Assembly (NCBI GenBank): GCA_902705825.1
Contig: CACSIL010000010.1
Coordinates: forward strand, 1 to 57,885
Direction: 5' to 3'
Length of the DNA stretch: 57,885 bases
Source: Halioglobus japonicus
Lineage (GTDB): Bacteria > Pseudomonadota > Gammaproteobacteria > Pseudomonadales > Halieaceae
The notes under the pieces were generated by a model. It searched no databases. It saw only the letters and a program-made list of their open reading frames with translations, and was not told the origin of the DNA. This document shows, one piece after another, positions 44,590-53,589 of the stretch. Position 1 is the stretch's first letter. The number at the start of each line of letters is the position of its first letter. The position numbers and the translations under genes were made by a program.

Positions 44590-46401
44590 CTAGATATTGC
44601 TCCACAGTGAGTCGAACTCTCCGCCGGCCTGGCCCTGCCCGGAATCCGCCAATACGTCGCCGAGCTCTTTTATCTGGCAGAACTCGAACTGTGAGAAGCT
44701 GCCGGTCGAGGCGATGTGGCGCAACAGCTGTATGGAACAGGCTTCTGAGCTGGTGCCGAGAGTAATTTTTTGTCGTTCCTTGAAGCCGGTGCGAGGCGTA
44801 ATCAGTGTCTGTGGCTGGCCGACAACCTTGATTTCCGGCAGCATCAGCACCCGCATCGGTGGTGCCTTGTCCTCGCCTTTCTTGTGAATGCTGGCGCCAT
44901 AGGCAATGGCCCTGGGGCTCAGCAGCTCCAGCCCGATCAGGGTTCGGGCATTGCTGAGCCGGCTGACCCAGCGGATGACCGCAATCACCCACTCGTTGTG
45001 ATCCTCTTCTTTCAGGCCGACAATATCACCCGCTTTAATGTCGCCGGGTAATTCCGCCGTCCACTCCAGGCAATAGCCTCCGGGGCTTGAGTCGGCTAAT
45101 TTGGCCTCAAAAATGGGGTAGCGCTGCGCTACGGGCAGATCGGAGGCATTTTCCTGGAAGAGCCGGGCTTTGGTGGTGGAATCCAGATCGACCAGCAGGT
45201 TTGGCACCAGCTTCAAATCGCCGGTGTAGTCTCCCGGGTTTGCCATCTGCCATACATCGGCCTGGCTCAGGGGATTCAGAAAGGGGTTCTCAGCGGAGAC
45301 GTCCGCTACACCGTCAATGCCTGTGGTGTTGCAGACCAGCTCCTCGAACAGGCGTTCACCGGCGACATGAAAATGTGTGCTGTGCAGGCCGATACACATC
45401 CGCAGCGCGTTGTCAGACCGGGAGCGCTTGAAGTTTCTAAGGCTCATGCTGCCCAGAGAGGCTATCAGGTGCTCCAGTAAGGTGATTGGCACATGAGTAT
45501 TTTTGTCGAAGTTGATATCGCTGCCGCCAGCTTCTTCCTTGAGCTCCGTCAGATGCTCTACCAGCGCAGTGGTGTCGATATACCGACAACCCGGCCCCGG
45601 TTCACCCCGAAATAACGCGGCGTACATCGCGGCCTGATCGCTGTCGAGGTCGACCACGAACAGATCGTTACCCGTGCCTTGCGCGGCGAAATGTACCCGT
45701 TCGCTCCACTGCTGGAAGCCGCGGTAAAGGGCAGAGAGATCAGTATGGCGCAGTTGGTTGGCCTTGCAGCAACCCAGCAGCAGCGCCTGCAAATAGGTCG
45801 CCTTGATGGTGTTGCCACCGGATAAGGGCTCGGGTACCGGAAGATCGACCAGGCGTTGGCTGTCTGCCAGTGCGTAGAGTTGATGCAGGGTCTGCCAGCC
45901 GTGAACGCTCATCGGTTGGTGCAACTGGAAGTTTTGTAAGACTTTGCGACCGCTAAATAGCAGCGCCCGTTGCAGGGCCTCGCAGGTCAGGCGAGCCGGG
46001 TTCATTTTGCGAATGGCATCGCGCTGCTGTATAGCCTCGATACCGACGATGGTATAGCTGGTAGTGGCCAGAGTGAGCAATTTGTCACTCAGCTCCGCCA
46101 TTCGCCGTGGCTCTTCGGGCATAATCAGCGGTTGGTTGAGAAAGCGTTTGGACAGGTTCAGCACGGCAATCTGCAGATTGGGCAGTAGCGTTGCCAGGAT
46201 GTTGAAGCGCAGCTCCGGGGGAAGCTTCATACGGTTGAGGTCACCCAGAGCCTGACTGAGCTGCTGCACCAGAGAGTTGGTGTTGGTTACCGGGAGGTTT
46301 TGCACCCAGTCGGTGGCGGCGTCCGCAGTGGGTTCGAACAGGGGTTCACCTGCAAAGTCCTGGCGCGGGAGCAGCAATTTTACTGTTGTATGGTCATCCA
46401 T
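44590..46401 (-). CDS. PilZ-like protein of the Pseudomonas PA4958 type
   Basis: 603 residues from ATG 46401 (MDDHTTVKLLLPRQDF). Residues 1-400 are helical, without a family I can name. The C-terminal part (FEAKLADSSPGGYCLEWTAELPGDIKAGDIVGLKE, then WVIAVIRWVSRLSNARTLIGLELLS) has the look of a PilZ-type c-di-GMP-related domain, but the RxxxR motif is not clearly kept. In Pseudomonas a similar large protein sits near serB and fimX. Link to c-di-GMP signalling is inferred. Confidence 0.65.
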   Translation of the reverse strand: MDDHTTVKLLLPRQDFAGEPLFEPTADAATDWVQNLPVTNTNSLVQQLSQALGDLNRMKLPPELRFNILATLLPNLQIAVLNLSKRFLNQPLIMPEEPRRMAELSDKLLTLATTSYTIVGIEAIQQRDAIRKMNPARLTCEALQRALLFSGRKVLQNFQLHQPMSVHGWQTLHQLYALADSQRLVDLPVPEPLSGGNTIKATYLQALLLGCCKANQLRHTDLSALYRGFQQWSERVHFAAQGTGNDLFVVDLDSDQAAMYAALFRGEPGPGCRYIDTTALVEHLTELKEEAGGSDINFDKNTHVPITLLEHLIASLGSMSLRNFKRSRSDNALRMCIGLHSTHFHVAGERLFEELVCNTTGIDGVADVSAENPFLNPLSQADVWQMANPGDYTGDLKLVPNLLVDLDSTTKARLFQENASDLPVAQRYPIFEAKLADSSPGGYCLEWTAELPGDIKAGDIVGLKEEDHNEWVIAVIRWVSRLSNARTLIGLELLSPRAIAYGASIHKKGEDKAPPMRVLMLPEIKVVGQPQTLITPRTGFKERQKITLGTSSEACSIQLLRHIASTGSFSQFEFCQIKELGDVLADSGQGQAGGEFDSLWSNI

Positions 46402-46547
46402 AGCTGTTATCCCAAGTACATCTCCACTTTTAGCGCTTAGAATACCTAAGTGGCGCGATTCCCGCCACTGGCGTGTCAGCACCTGCCATTAGCACACGAC
46501 GTGCTGTATTATGGGCACCGTTTTTTCCGCAAACCGATGAGAGCATC

Positions 46548-47120
46548 ATGGCGAACTATTCGACTAGTGAATTCCGCTCTGGCATGAAAGTTATGCTGGA
46601 TGGCGATCCCTGCAGTATTCTGGAAAACGAGTTTGTAAAGCCCGGCAAGGGGCAGGCCTTTAACCGGGTAAAACTGCGTAACCTGAAGACCGGGCGACAA
46701 TGGGAGCGCACCTTTAAATCCGGTGAAACACTGGAGAGCGCAGACGTGATGGATCGCGTCATGGAGTACCTGTATACCGACAGCGAGTTCTGGTACTTCA
46801 TGGAGCCCGATACCTATGAGCAATATCAGGCGGATGCCGCTGCTGTTGGCGACGCCCACCTATGGCTCAAGGAAAACGAGCGCTGTGATGTCACCCTGTA
46901 CAACGACACGCCGCTGTCCGTTGCACCCCCCAACTTTGTGGAGCTGGAGATCGTGGAAACGGATCCGGGTCTCAAGGGTGATACGGCTACCGGCGGCACT
47001 AAACCCGCCAAGCTGGTAACCGGTGCGGTGGTGAAAGTACCGCTGTTTATCAGCACGGGAGAAGTCATCCGTGTCGATACGCGTACCGGGGAATATCAAA
47101 ACCGCGCCAGCAAGTCCTGA
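46548..47120 (+). CDS. efp: Elongation factor P
   Basis: 190 residues from ATG 46548. The modified lysine Lys34 lies in [10 protein letters not shown], so it belongs to the class that is beta-lysylated rather than rhamnosylated at Arg32. The three beta-barrel domains are complete. It rescues ribosomes stalled at polyproline. Its modifying ligase, epmA, is the next gene, 23 bases on. It is divergent from the PilZ-like gene. Confidence 0.98.
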   Translation: MANYSTSEFRSGMKVMLDGDPCSILENEFVKPGKGQAFNRVKLRNLKTGRQWERTFKSGETLESADVMDRVMEYLYTDSEFWYFMEPDTYEQYQADAAAVGDAHLWLKENERCDVTLYNDTPLSVAPPNFVELEIVETDPGLKGDTATGGTKPAKLVTGAVVKVPLFISTGEVIRVDTRTGEYQNRASKS

Positions 47121-47143
47121 GTGTAGCGGCGGGGCAATCCGGG

Positions 47144-48097
47144 GTGCACTGGCAGCCAGCCGCTAGTCTGGCGATAATTCGCCAGCGCGCTGAACTGCTG
47201 TCCCGCCTGCGCCGGTTCTTCAGTGACCGGGGTGTCCTTGAAGTCGAAACGCCGCTGCTGTGCAGCAACGGCATTACCGACCCGTCAATTGAGCCTTTCA
47301 CCGTGCCATGCGGTGAGGCCCTGACGCAGCCAAGATTTTTACAGACCTCGCCCGAGTATGCGATGAAGCGCCTGCTCGCGGCGCATGGTGAGCCCATTTT
47401 CCAGATTGCCAGGGCGTTTCGTGACGGCGAAGCCGGCTCTCGCCACAACCCGGAATTCAGCTTGCTGGAGTGGTACCGCCCCGGCTTTGACCACCACCAG
47501 TTAATGGATGAAGTCGGGCAGTTGCTGAACGACTGTCTGGGGGCGCGAGCGGTAGAGACGTTCAGTTACCGCCAGCTCTTTCTGCAGCGCCTGCAGGTTG
47601 ATCCGTTTACCGCATCCAGCGCTGAGTTGGAGCGTATTGCGCGCCGCCACATAGATCCCGGCAGCATGGTTGGTGACCGCGATATGTGGCTGGAACTATT
47701 GATGAGCCATCTGCTGGAGCCGCAGCTGGGCGACGGCACCCTCAGTTTTGTCTACGATTATCCCGCCTCCCAGGCGGCGCTGGCACGGGTTGTCAGCGCC
47801 GGGGATGTCAGTGTGGGGCAGCGTTTCGAGCTTTACGTGGATGGTGTAGAACTGGCCAATGGCTACTGTGAATTAACTGATGCCACGCAGCAGCGCCAGC
47901 GCTTTGAGCGCGACAATGCTGTCAGGTGCGAACGCGGCCAGCTGGAGCGTCCCATTGACGGGTATTTACTGGCGGCAATGGATCATGGCCTGCCAAGCTG
48001 CAGCGGCGTTGCGCTGGGCATTGATCGGCTGCTGATGTTGATGACGGGTGCGCCGTGTATACAGGATGTATTGGCGTTTGACTGGCAGCGCAGTTGA
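47144..48097 (+). CDS. epmA: EF-P-(R)-beta-lysine ligase EpmA
   Basis: 317 residues from GTG 47144. A class II lysyl-tRNA-synthetase-like catalytic core without the anticodon-binding domain: FLQTSPEYAMKRLLA, IARAFRDGEAGSRHNPEFSLLEWYR (motif 2) and GVALGIDRLLMLMTG (motif 3). It attaches beta-lysine to EF-P Lys34. The beta-lysine-making aminomutase EpmB must be elsewhere. The stop codon lies within the following hairpin. Confidence 0.95.
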   Translation: MHWQPAASLAIIRQRAELLSRLRRFFSDRGVLEVETPLLCSNGITDPSIEPFTVPCGEALTQPRFLQTSPEYAMKRLLAAHGEPIFQIARAFRDGEAGSRHNPEFSLLEWYRPGFDHHQLMDEVGQLLNDCLGARAVETFSYRQLFLQRLQVDPFTASSAELERIARRHIDPGSMVGDRDMWLELLMSHLLEPQLGDGTLSFVYDYPASQAALARVVSAGDVSVGQRFELYVDGVELANGYCELTDATQQRQRFERDNAVRCERGQLERPIDGYLLAAMDHGLPSCSGVALGIDRLLMLMTGAPCIQDVLAFDWQRS

Positions 48098-48121
48098 GCC
48101 CGACATACGGGCTCAACTGCG
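48089..48121. terminator. 14-bp hairpin between convergent epmA and pntB
   Basis: CGCAGTTGAGCCCG / CGGGCTCAACTGCG is a perfect 14-bp stem with loop ACATA. It includes the epmA stop codon (48095-48097). There is only a weak T run (GTCTTT) after it on the plus strand and none on the minus. A terminator or mRNA-end stabiliser is likely. Confidence 0.6.
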
Positions 48122-48152
48122 AGTCTTTAGATGAGGCGTTAGCCAGTGGTAC

Positions 48153-49505
48153 TTAGGAAAACTCTCTGACCAATCCGCCAATCGATTCCTTCGCATCACC
48201 GAACAACATACGCGTGTTGTCCTTGTAAAACAGCGGGTTCTCGATACCGGCAAAGCCCGAGGCCATGGAGCGCTTGAGGACAAACACTGTGCGCGCCTGA
48301 TCGACATTGATTACTGGCATACCATAGATCGGCGACCCCTCGTTCTCACGTGCTGCAGGGTTTACCACGTCATTGGCACCGATGACGATAGCCACGTCCA
48401 CACCTTCCATGCGCGGGTTGATTTCGTCCATTTCCAGTAACTGATCGTAGGGCACGTCGGCCTCGGCGAGCAGTACGTTCATGTGGCCAGGCATACGACC
48501 CGCCACCGGATGGATACCAAAGTTCACTTCAGCGCCGTTGGCTTCAAGCAATACAGACAGCTCTTTTACCACGTGCTGTGCCTGTGCGACGGCCATACCA
48601 TAGCCCGGGATAATGGCTACAGTGGAGGCTGCTTCGAGCACATAGTAGGCATCTTCGACGGAGATGGGCTTGATTTCCCCCTCCACAGCAGTGGTTTCGG
48701 TTTTGCCGCTGCCGAAGCCGGAGAACAGTACGTTGGACAGCGAGCGGTTCATCGCCTTACACATGATCTGTGTGAGGATGATGCCCGAGGCACCCACCAG
48801 TGCGCCGGCCACAATCAGGATGTTGTTGTTTACCGCGAAGCCAGCAGCACAGGCCGCCAGACCGGAGTATGAGTTCAGCAGGGAAATCACCACCGGCATA
48901 TCGGCGCCGCCGATGGGTATTACGGCCATCACACCAAATATCAGCGAGAGCACGATAACCAGATAGAGCCAGAGGTGGTTGGCAGGCTCAAGGCAGAACA
49001 TAACAGAACCCGCGAGAATACCGAGCACGATCAGGCTGTTAACCACCTGTTGGCCGCTGAAAAGCACGGCGCCACTGCCAATTTTCTCTGAAAGTTTACC
49101 GTAGGCGACCAGTGAGCCGGTGAAGGTCACACCGCCGATCAGGATCGAAAGAATAATGGTTACCAGCGTGAAGGTTGCTGCGTCAGTATTCAGCGCCGCC
49201 CAGCCTACCAGTAAGCTGGCCATGCCTCCGGAGCCGTTGAACAGGGCAACCATTTCGGGCATGGCTGTCATTTGTACCATGCGCGCTGCCGCACCACCGA
49301 TGATCGCGCCCACGAGCACGCCGACCACAATCCATTGGTACTCAACAATACCCTGATCGAGCAGGGCTGATACCACCGCCAGCAGCATACCCAGTGAGGA
49401 AATCATATTGCCGCGACGGGCGGTCGCGGGGGATCCGAGTTGCTTGAGGCCAAAGATGAACAGGGCGCCGGAAACAACGTAGGCAAATTGAATGAGCGTA
49501 TCCAT
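48153..49505 (-). CDS. pntB: NAD(P) transhydrogenase subunit beta
   Basis: 450 residues. About nine membrane helices (residues 1-260) are followed by the NADP(H)-binding dIII domain: PGYGMAVAQAQHVVKEL, HPVAGRMPGHMNVLLAEA, IGANDVVNPAA and VFVLKRSMASGFAG. It uses the proton gradient to make NADPH from NADH. Last gene of the pntAA-pntAB-pntB set, five bases after pntAB. Confidence 0.97.
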   Translation of the reverse strand: MDTLIQFAYVVSGALFIFGLKQLGSPATARRGNMISSLGMLLAVVSALLDQGIVEYQWIVVGVLVGAIIGGAAARMVQMTAMPEMVALFNGSGGMASLLVGWAALNTDAATFTLVTIILSILIGGVTFTGSLVAYGKLSEKIGSGAVLFSGQQVVNSLIVLGILAGSVMFCLEPANHLWLYLVIVLSLIFGVMAVIPIGGADMPVVISLLNSYSGLAACAAGFAVNNNILIVAGALVGASGIILTQIMCKAMNRSLSNVLFSGFGSGKTETTAVEGEIKPISVEDAYYVLEAASTVAIIPGYGMAVAQAQHVVKELSVLLEANGAEVNFGIHPVAGRMPGHMNVLLAEADVPYDQLLEMDEINPRMEGVDVAIVIGANDVVNPAARENEGSPIYGMPVINVDQARTVFVLKRSMASGFAGIENPLFYKDNTRMLFGDAKESIGGLVREFS

Positions 49506-49510
49506 AGTGA

Positions 49511-49807
49511 TCAGCCCTCCTTCTTCTTGAACATGGCGAGCATGCGATCGGTGACGAGGTAGCCGCCAACCACGTTGACGGTGGCCAGTGCAACAGCGCC
49601 AGCGCCCAGCCAGTTGGACAGGTCCTGGTTGCCAGTGCCTGCCAGGCCGATAGCGCCTACCAGCGTAATGCCGGAAATCGCGTTGGCGCCTGACATAAGC
49701 GGCGTATGCAGCGTGGCCGGTACCTTATTAATCAGTTCGAAGCCCAGGAAGATGGACAACACCAGGATAAACGTGAGGAAAACTTCCGCAGCAACCATGT
49801 TATGCAC
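49511..49807 (-). CDS. pntAB: NAD(P) transhydrogenase subunit alpha, part 2 (membrane)
   Basis: 98 residues. Three membrane helices (EVFLTFILVLSIFLGFELI, ISGITLVGAIGLAG, AVALATVNVVGGYLV) with the typical NKVPATLHTPLMSGANAISG. It corresponds to the membrane tail of enterobacterial PntA; here the alpha subunit is split in two, as in Rhodospirillum and Pseudomonas. Its start overlaps the end of pntAA by 8 bases. Confidence 0.95.
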   Translation of the reverse strand: MHNMVAAEVFLTFILVLSIFLGFELINKVPATLHTPLMSGANAISGITLVGAIGLAGTGNQDLSNWLGAGAVALATVNVVGGYLVTDRMLAMFKKKEG

Positions 49808-50942
49808 CCCCTTCCAGAATATTTTTAATCGTCTCGTTAGTGACTTCGCCGCCGTGGGTAATGATGCAGCCCGGCAGAATATCGTGTTCGAAGTCGATCA
49901 CGAACGCTTTGTCTTCTTCATTCCAGCTGTCTTCCACCAGATTAAACAGGTTGGCGGAGTACATCTGGCTGGCGTCGCGCGCCACCTCACCAGCGAGGTT
50001 GCCTTTGCCGATCACTGTAACACCATCGATTTCGACAACTTCGTTGGGGACAGAGCCCTCAACATTGCCACCGGTTTCGGCTGCCATATCAACAATCACG
50101 GAACCTGTAGCCATTCCCTCGATCATGTCGCGTGTGACCAGAACCGGCGGCTTGCGGCCAAATACCTGGGCCGTGGTGATGACAACATCGGATTTGGCGA
50201 TCACTTCTTTTTGCGCCTGACGCTGCTTTTCAACCTGCTCTGGCGTCAGTTCCTTGGCATAGCCACCCGCTGTCTCGCCAGTTTCACCCAAATCAATTTC
50301 CAGGAATTTGGCGCCCACAGAGCGCACCTGCTCGGCAACCACTGGGCGGGTGTCGAATGCGGTGACCTTGGCGCCCAGCCGTTTGGCTGTCGCAATGGCC
50401 TGCAGGCCGGCTACACCGGCGCCGATCACGAACACATTGGCGGGCTTCAGGGTGCCGGCCGGCGTCATCATCATGGGGAAAATTCGCGGTAGATAGGTGG
50501 CGGCCTGTATCACCATCACGTAGCCGGCGAGGTTGGCCTGTGAGCTGAGGGCATCCATTTTCTGGCTGCGCGTGGTGCGCGGTATCATTTCCATACTGAT
50601 TGCGGTGATACCGGCATCCTTAAAGGCATTGACCAGCCCGTGTTCATTGAACGGGTCCAGATAGCTGATATGGATGGCCCCGCGCTTCATCTGGCCGATT
50701 TCCTCGAGCTGTGGCTTGCGCACACGCAGCAGGATGTCAGCGCTGCCGAACAACTCGGCGCGATCGTTTGACACGGTCGCCCCGACATCGGTGTATTCAG
50801 AGTCTGTGAACCCGGAGCCGGAGCCCATACCGGCTTCTACAACCAGATCAGCGCCCATAGCAACAAGCCGCTTGGCGTGAGCGGGCGTAATCGGTATCCG
50901 GTTTTCTCCCGGGTGGGTCTCTTTCGGAATGGCGATGCGCAT
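49800..50942 (-). CDS. pntAA: NAD(P) transhydrogenase subunit alpha, part 1 (NAD-binding)
   Basis: 380 residues from ATG 50942 (MRIAIPKETHPGENRIPIT); upstream in-frame codons are unlike the family. NAD(H)-binding dI domain with VFVIGAGVAGLQAIATAKRLGA and the mobile loop GYAKELTPE. First gene of the transhydrogenase operon. Confidence 0.97.
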   Translation of the reverse strand: MRIAIPKETHPGENRIPITPAHAKRLVAMGADLVVEAGMGSGSGFTDSEYTDVGATVSNDRAELFGSADILLRVRKPQLEEIGQMKRGAIHISYLDPFNEHGLVNAFKDAGITAISMEMIPRTTRSQKMDALSSQANLAGYVMVIQAATYLPRIFPMMMTPAGTLKPANVFVIGAGVAGLQAIATAKRLGAKVTAFDTRPVVAEQVRSVGAKFLEIDLGETGETAGGYAKELTPEQVEKQRQAQKEVIAKSDVVITTAQVFGRKPPVLVTRDMIEGMATGSVIVDMAAETGGNVEGSVPNEVVEIDGVTVIGKGNLAGEVARDASQMYSANLFNLVEDSWNEEDKAFVIDFEHDILPGCIITHGGEVTNETIKNILEGGA

Positions 50943-51276
50943 GCGGTGTCTACCCCCGTACTTTTGTTTATTCGAGCCGTCGGTGAGCAAGTCACCGCTG
51001 TTGTCGGCACAGCGCCATCTGGGGCCATGCTCCTGCAAATACGATCCGGCTCCATGCCAGTATCAAAATCAGGCCGCGACTCTAGCACAGCCTGTACCTT
51101 GCGGAAACACTGGCGGCTACTGGGCTGTGCAAGGTGTGGCCTGGTACCACTTAAAAGGCCATTTTGGCGTATCTGAGCGATGCGGGGCTAATTTAAGTGA
51201 ATAAAACGGTGAGACAAGGGTCAGAAAGCCCAAAAAAATTGACTCTAAATGACAAATTGGGCTGTGCGGAGCAATT
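50943..51276. other. 334-bp intergenic stretch
   Basis: It separates pntAA (start) from the helicase gene (stop), both leftward, and must hold the pnt promoter. A short inverted repeat, AGCCCAA to TTGGGCT, spans about 51226-51264 with a long loop; it is not a convincing terminator. I see no gene. Confidence 0.4.
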
Positions 51277-53583
51277 CTATGTGCTATGTGGCCACTGCCG
51301 ATACGCCCACCAGGCGGGCAATAGCTCGCTGTATTGGCGTTGGCGGTAGCGCGGGTCGATCAGTAACGCGCTCCCGGTATCGTCAAGGCGCCGGATCACT
51401 CGCCCCAGAGCCTGATCGACTTTCTGCATACCCGGATACAGGAAAGTATATTCAAAGCCGGCTGCATAGCGCTGCTGGTACCACGCCTGCAGTTGCCGGG
51501 TATCCCGGTTGACCTGCGGCATGCCGATGCCGACGATGACCACGCTGGACAGCAGCTTACCCGGCAGGTCTACACCCTCCCCGAATACCCCGCCCAGGAT
51601 ACAGAACGCCAGCACATCCTCCCGTTGCCCGAGCAACTGCAGCAGCTGGTCCCGCTCCTGTTCATCCTGACGGCGCGTCTGTACCCAGATTTCACGTGCG
51701 TTGAGCCCACCTTCGGTAGACTGCAGCTTGGCCAGTGCATCCTGTAGATACTGATAAGAGGGAAAGTACACAATACAATTCCCCGGCGTGTCGTCGGCCC
51801 ACTTGTGTAACAACCGGGTCAGGTCGCCCAGCGTCGCATTGCGTTGGTGATAGCGCGTATCGATATCGGTGGCCAGTGATACCTGCAGCTGCTCCTGCGT
51901 GAACGGGGAGGCGGCGCGCGAGCAAACGGCCTGTTCCCCCAGCCCCAGCGATGCGCGGGACCAGTGCAGCGGCGACAGGGTTGCCGAAAAAGCGACTACA
52001 GCGTGGGCGCGCTCATGCCGTGCAGATAGCAGGCGTGAAGGGTCCAGACAGTTGAGCGCAATGCGCAGGCCCTGCCGGCCTTCTCCGCGATGCAGCTCAA
52101 ACCGATAATCATCACCCCAGAGTTCGGCCACGCGCAGAAATTGCAGTGCATCGAAGTAGAAATCCATGAGTTCGCGGTGCCGGTGCAGGAACGGCGGGTC
52201 CTGGGCCAGAATCTCAGAGACGCAGCCGGTAAACAGAAGGAGTGCCTGTAGTAGCGCCTGAGGGGGGCTGTCGCAGCTGTGAAACTCCGGTTCCTGCCAC
52301 GGCAGTTTCTGCAGTGCCAGGAACTGCTTGTTGACCCGTGTCAGGCTTTTGGCCAGTGGGCCACTGACAGTGCCCTTGGCCTGCAGTGCGGCGGCCTTGG
52401 CCAGGGATGCGCTGTACATACCCCGCGCTCTGCCAGGCAGGTTGTGGGCCTCATCCAGCAGCACCGACCAGCGTTTGCTGTCGCTGTCCTGCTGGCCGCC
52501 CACTAGCGCCGTCAAACTGTAGACGTAGTGCAGGTCGGCGATGATGATATCGACCCAGGGCAACAGATCCAGCCCCAGTTCATAGGGGCAGACTTCAAAG
52601 CGCTGCGCGATCGTCTCGATATCCTCGCGGCGTAGTACGCGCTGACTGATCGCTGCATACAGGGCCTCGGGAAGCTTGTCATAGTAATCGCGTGCGAACG
52701 GGCAGTCATCGCCATGGCAGGCCTTTCCCGGTGAGAAGCAGATCTTGTCCTTGGCGGTAAGGCTGAGCGCGGTGCCCCGATACCCGGATTCGGCAAAATC
52801 GGCGAGCGCGCTCTCGGCGGCGCGCCGCCCCACTGATTTGGCTGTCAGGAAAACGACTTTGTCATGCTTGTTCGCGGCCAGTGCTTTCAGGGCGGGGAAC
52901 AAAAATGCCGAGGTCTTTCCGATACCCGTTGGTGCCTCCAGCAGCAACTGCCCGCCCTGGTGTATGCACTTGTAAGCCAGCTCGGCGATATCGCGCTGGC
53001 CGCTGCGAAACCCGCCGTAGGGAAATGCCAGCGCGACGATACTGGCGTCCCGCTCCCGCTGCGCACGCGCCAGGGTATGCAACCAATGGGCAAATTGTGT
53101 CAGGGTGGCGGCCAGAAACTCAGCCAGCTCTGCACGCGAGTACTGCTGGGTGCGACTGAATTCCTCTTCGCTGTCGATATTGAACCAGGTGACACGAACA
53201 TCCAGCGCCGGCATATCCCCCTGTGCGGCAATAATGGCGGCATACAGCGTGCCCTGTGCCATATGCAATTGCGCAACCGGCTCGGGTATCGCATTGGGCG
53301 CGGTGCGACAGGTCTTGATCTCCTCGACAAGCCCTTGGTCGGGGTCGTAGCCGTCGGCGCGACCGCGCAATGTAAGCTGCAAGCCGGGTTCGAGGTGGTG
53401 GTATTCCACGGCGTACTCGCTGCAGTAACTGGCCGGGCGGCGTGAGTAGACACGCTGGTGCCCCGCCACGCCCTGTGCGCCGGTGGGCGCTGCTTTGAAG
53501 CGGTGGTCGATATCGCCACTGCGGTGACAAAAGCGCGCGAGATCGGCCACGGCTATCGACAGCTGGGTATCTGGCTCAGTCAT
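51277..53583 (-). CDS. DinG/XPD-type DNA helicase with N-terminal nuclease-like region
   Basis: 768 residues. Residues 60-120 (LQLTLRGRADGYDPDQGLVEEIKTCR) carry the G-x-D...E-x-K pattern of RecB-like PD-(D/E)XK nucleases. Then come Walker A EAPTGIGKTSAFLFPAL, four cysteines for an iron-sulfur cluster (ICF, KAC, DDC, EVC), DEAH in LLDEAHNLPGRARG, and the last motif QALGRVIRRLDDTG. XPD-type helicases unwind 5' to 3'. It stops and starts next to the FAN1-like nuclease gene (six-base gap), so the two probably work together in DNA repair. Confidence 0.88.
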   Translation of the reverse strand: MTEPDTQLSIAVADLARFCHRSGDIDHRFKAAPTGAQGVAGHQRVYSRRPASYCSEYAVEYHHLEPGLQLTLRGRADGYDPDQGLVEEIKTCRTAPNAIPEPVAQLHMAQGTLYAAIIAAQGDMPALDVRVTWFNIDSEEEFSRTQQYSRAELAEFLAATLTQFAHWLHTLARAQRERDASIVALAFPYGGFRSGQRDIAELAYKCIHQGGQLLLEAPTGIGKTSAFLFPALKALAANKHDKVVFLTAKSVGRRAAESALADFAESGYRGTALSLTAKDKICFSPGKACHGDDCPFARDYYDKLPEALYAAISQRVLRREDIETIAQRFEVCPYELGLDLLPWVDIIIADLHYVYSLTALVGGQQDSDSKRWSVLLDEAHNLPGRARGMYSASLAKAAALQAKGTVSGPLAKSLTRVNKQFLALQKLPWQEPEFHSCDSPPQALLQALLLFTGCVSEILAQDPPFLHRHRELMDFYFDALQFLRVAELWGDDYRFELHRGEGRQGLRIALNCLDPSRLLSARHERAHAVVAFSATLSPLHWSRASLGLGEQAVCSRAASPFTQEQLQVSLATDIDTRYHQRNATLGDLTRLLHKWADDTPGNCIVYFPSYQYLQDALAKLQSTEGGLNAREIWVQTRRQDEQERDQLLQLLGQREDVLAFCILGGVFGEGVDLPGKLLSSVVIVGIGMPQVNRDTRQLQAWYQQRYAAGFEYTFLYPGMQKVDQALGRVIRRLDDTGSALLIDPRYRQRQYSELLPAWWAYRQWPHST

Positions 53584-53589
53584 AGCGTC

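Noticed and set aside
44770..45431. Plus-strand frames opposite the PilZ-like gene
   Set aside because: Shadows of the long minus-strand gene; no start signals or family patterns.
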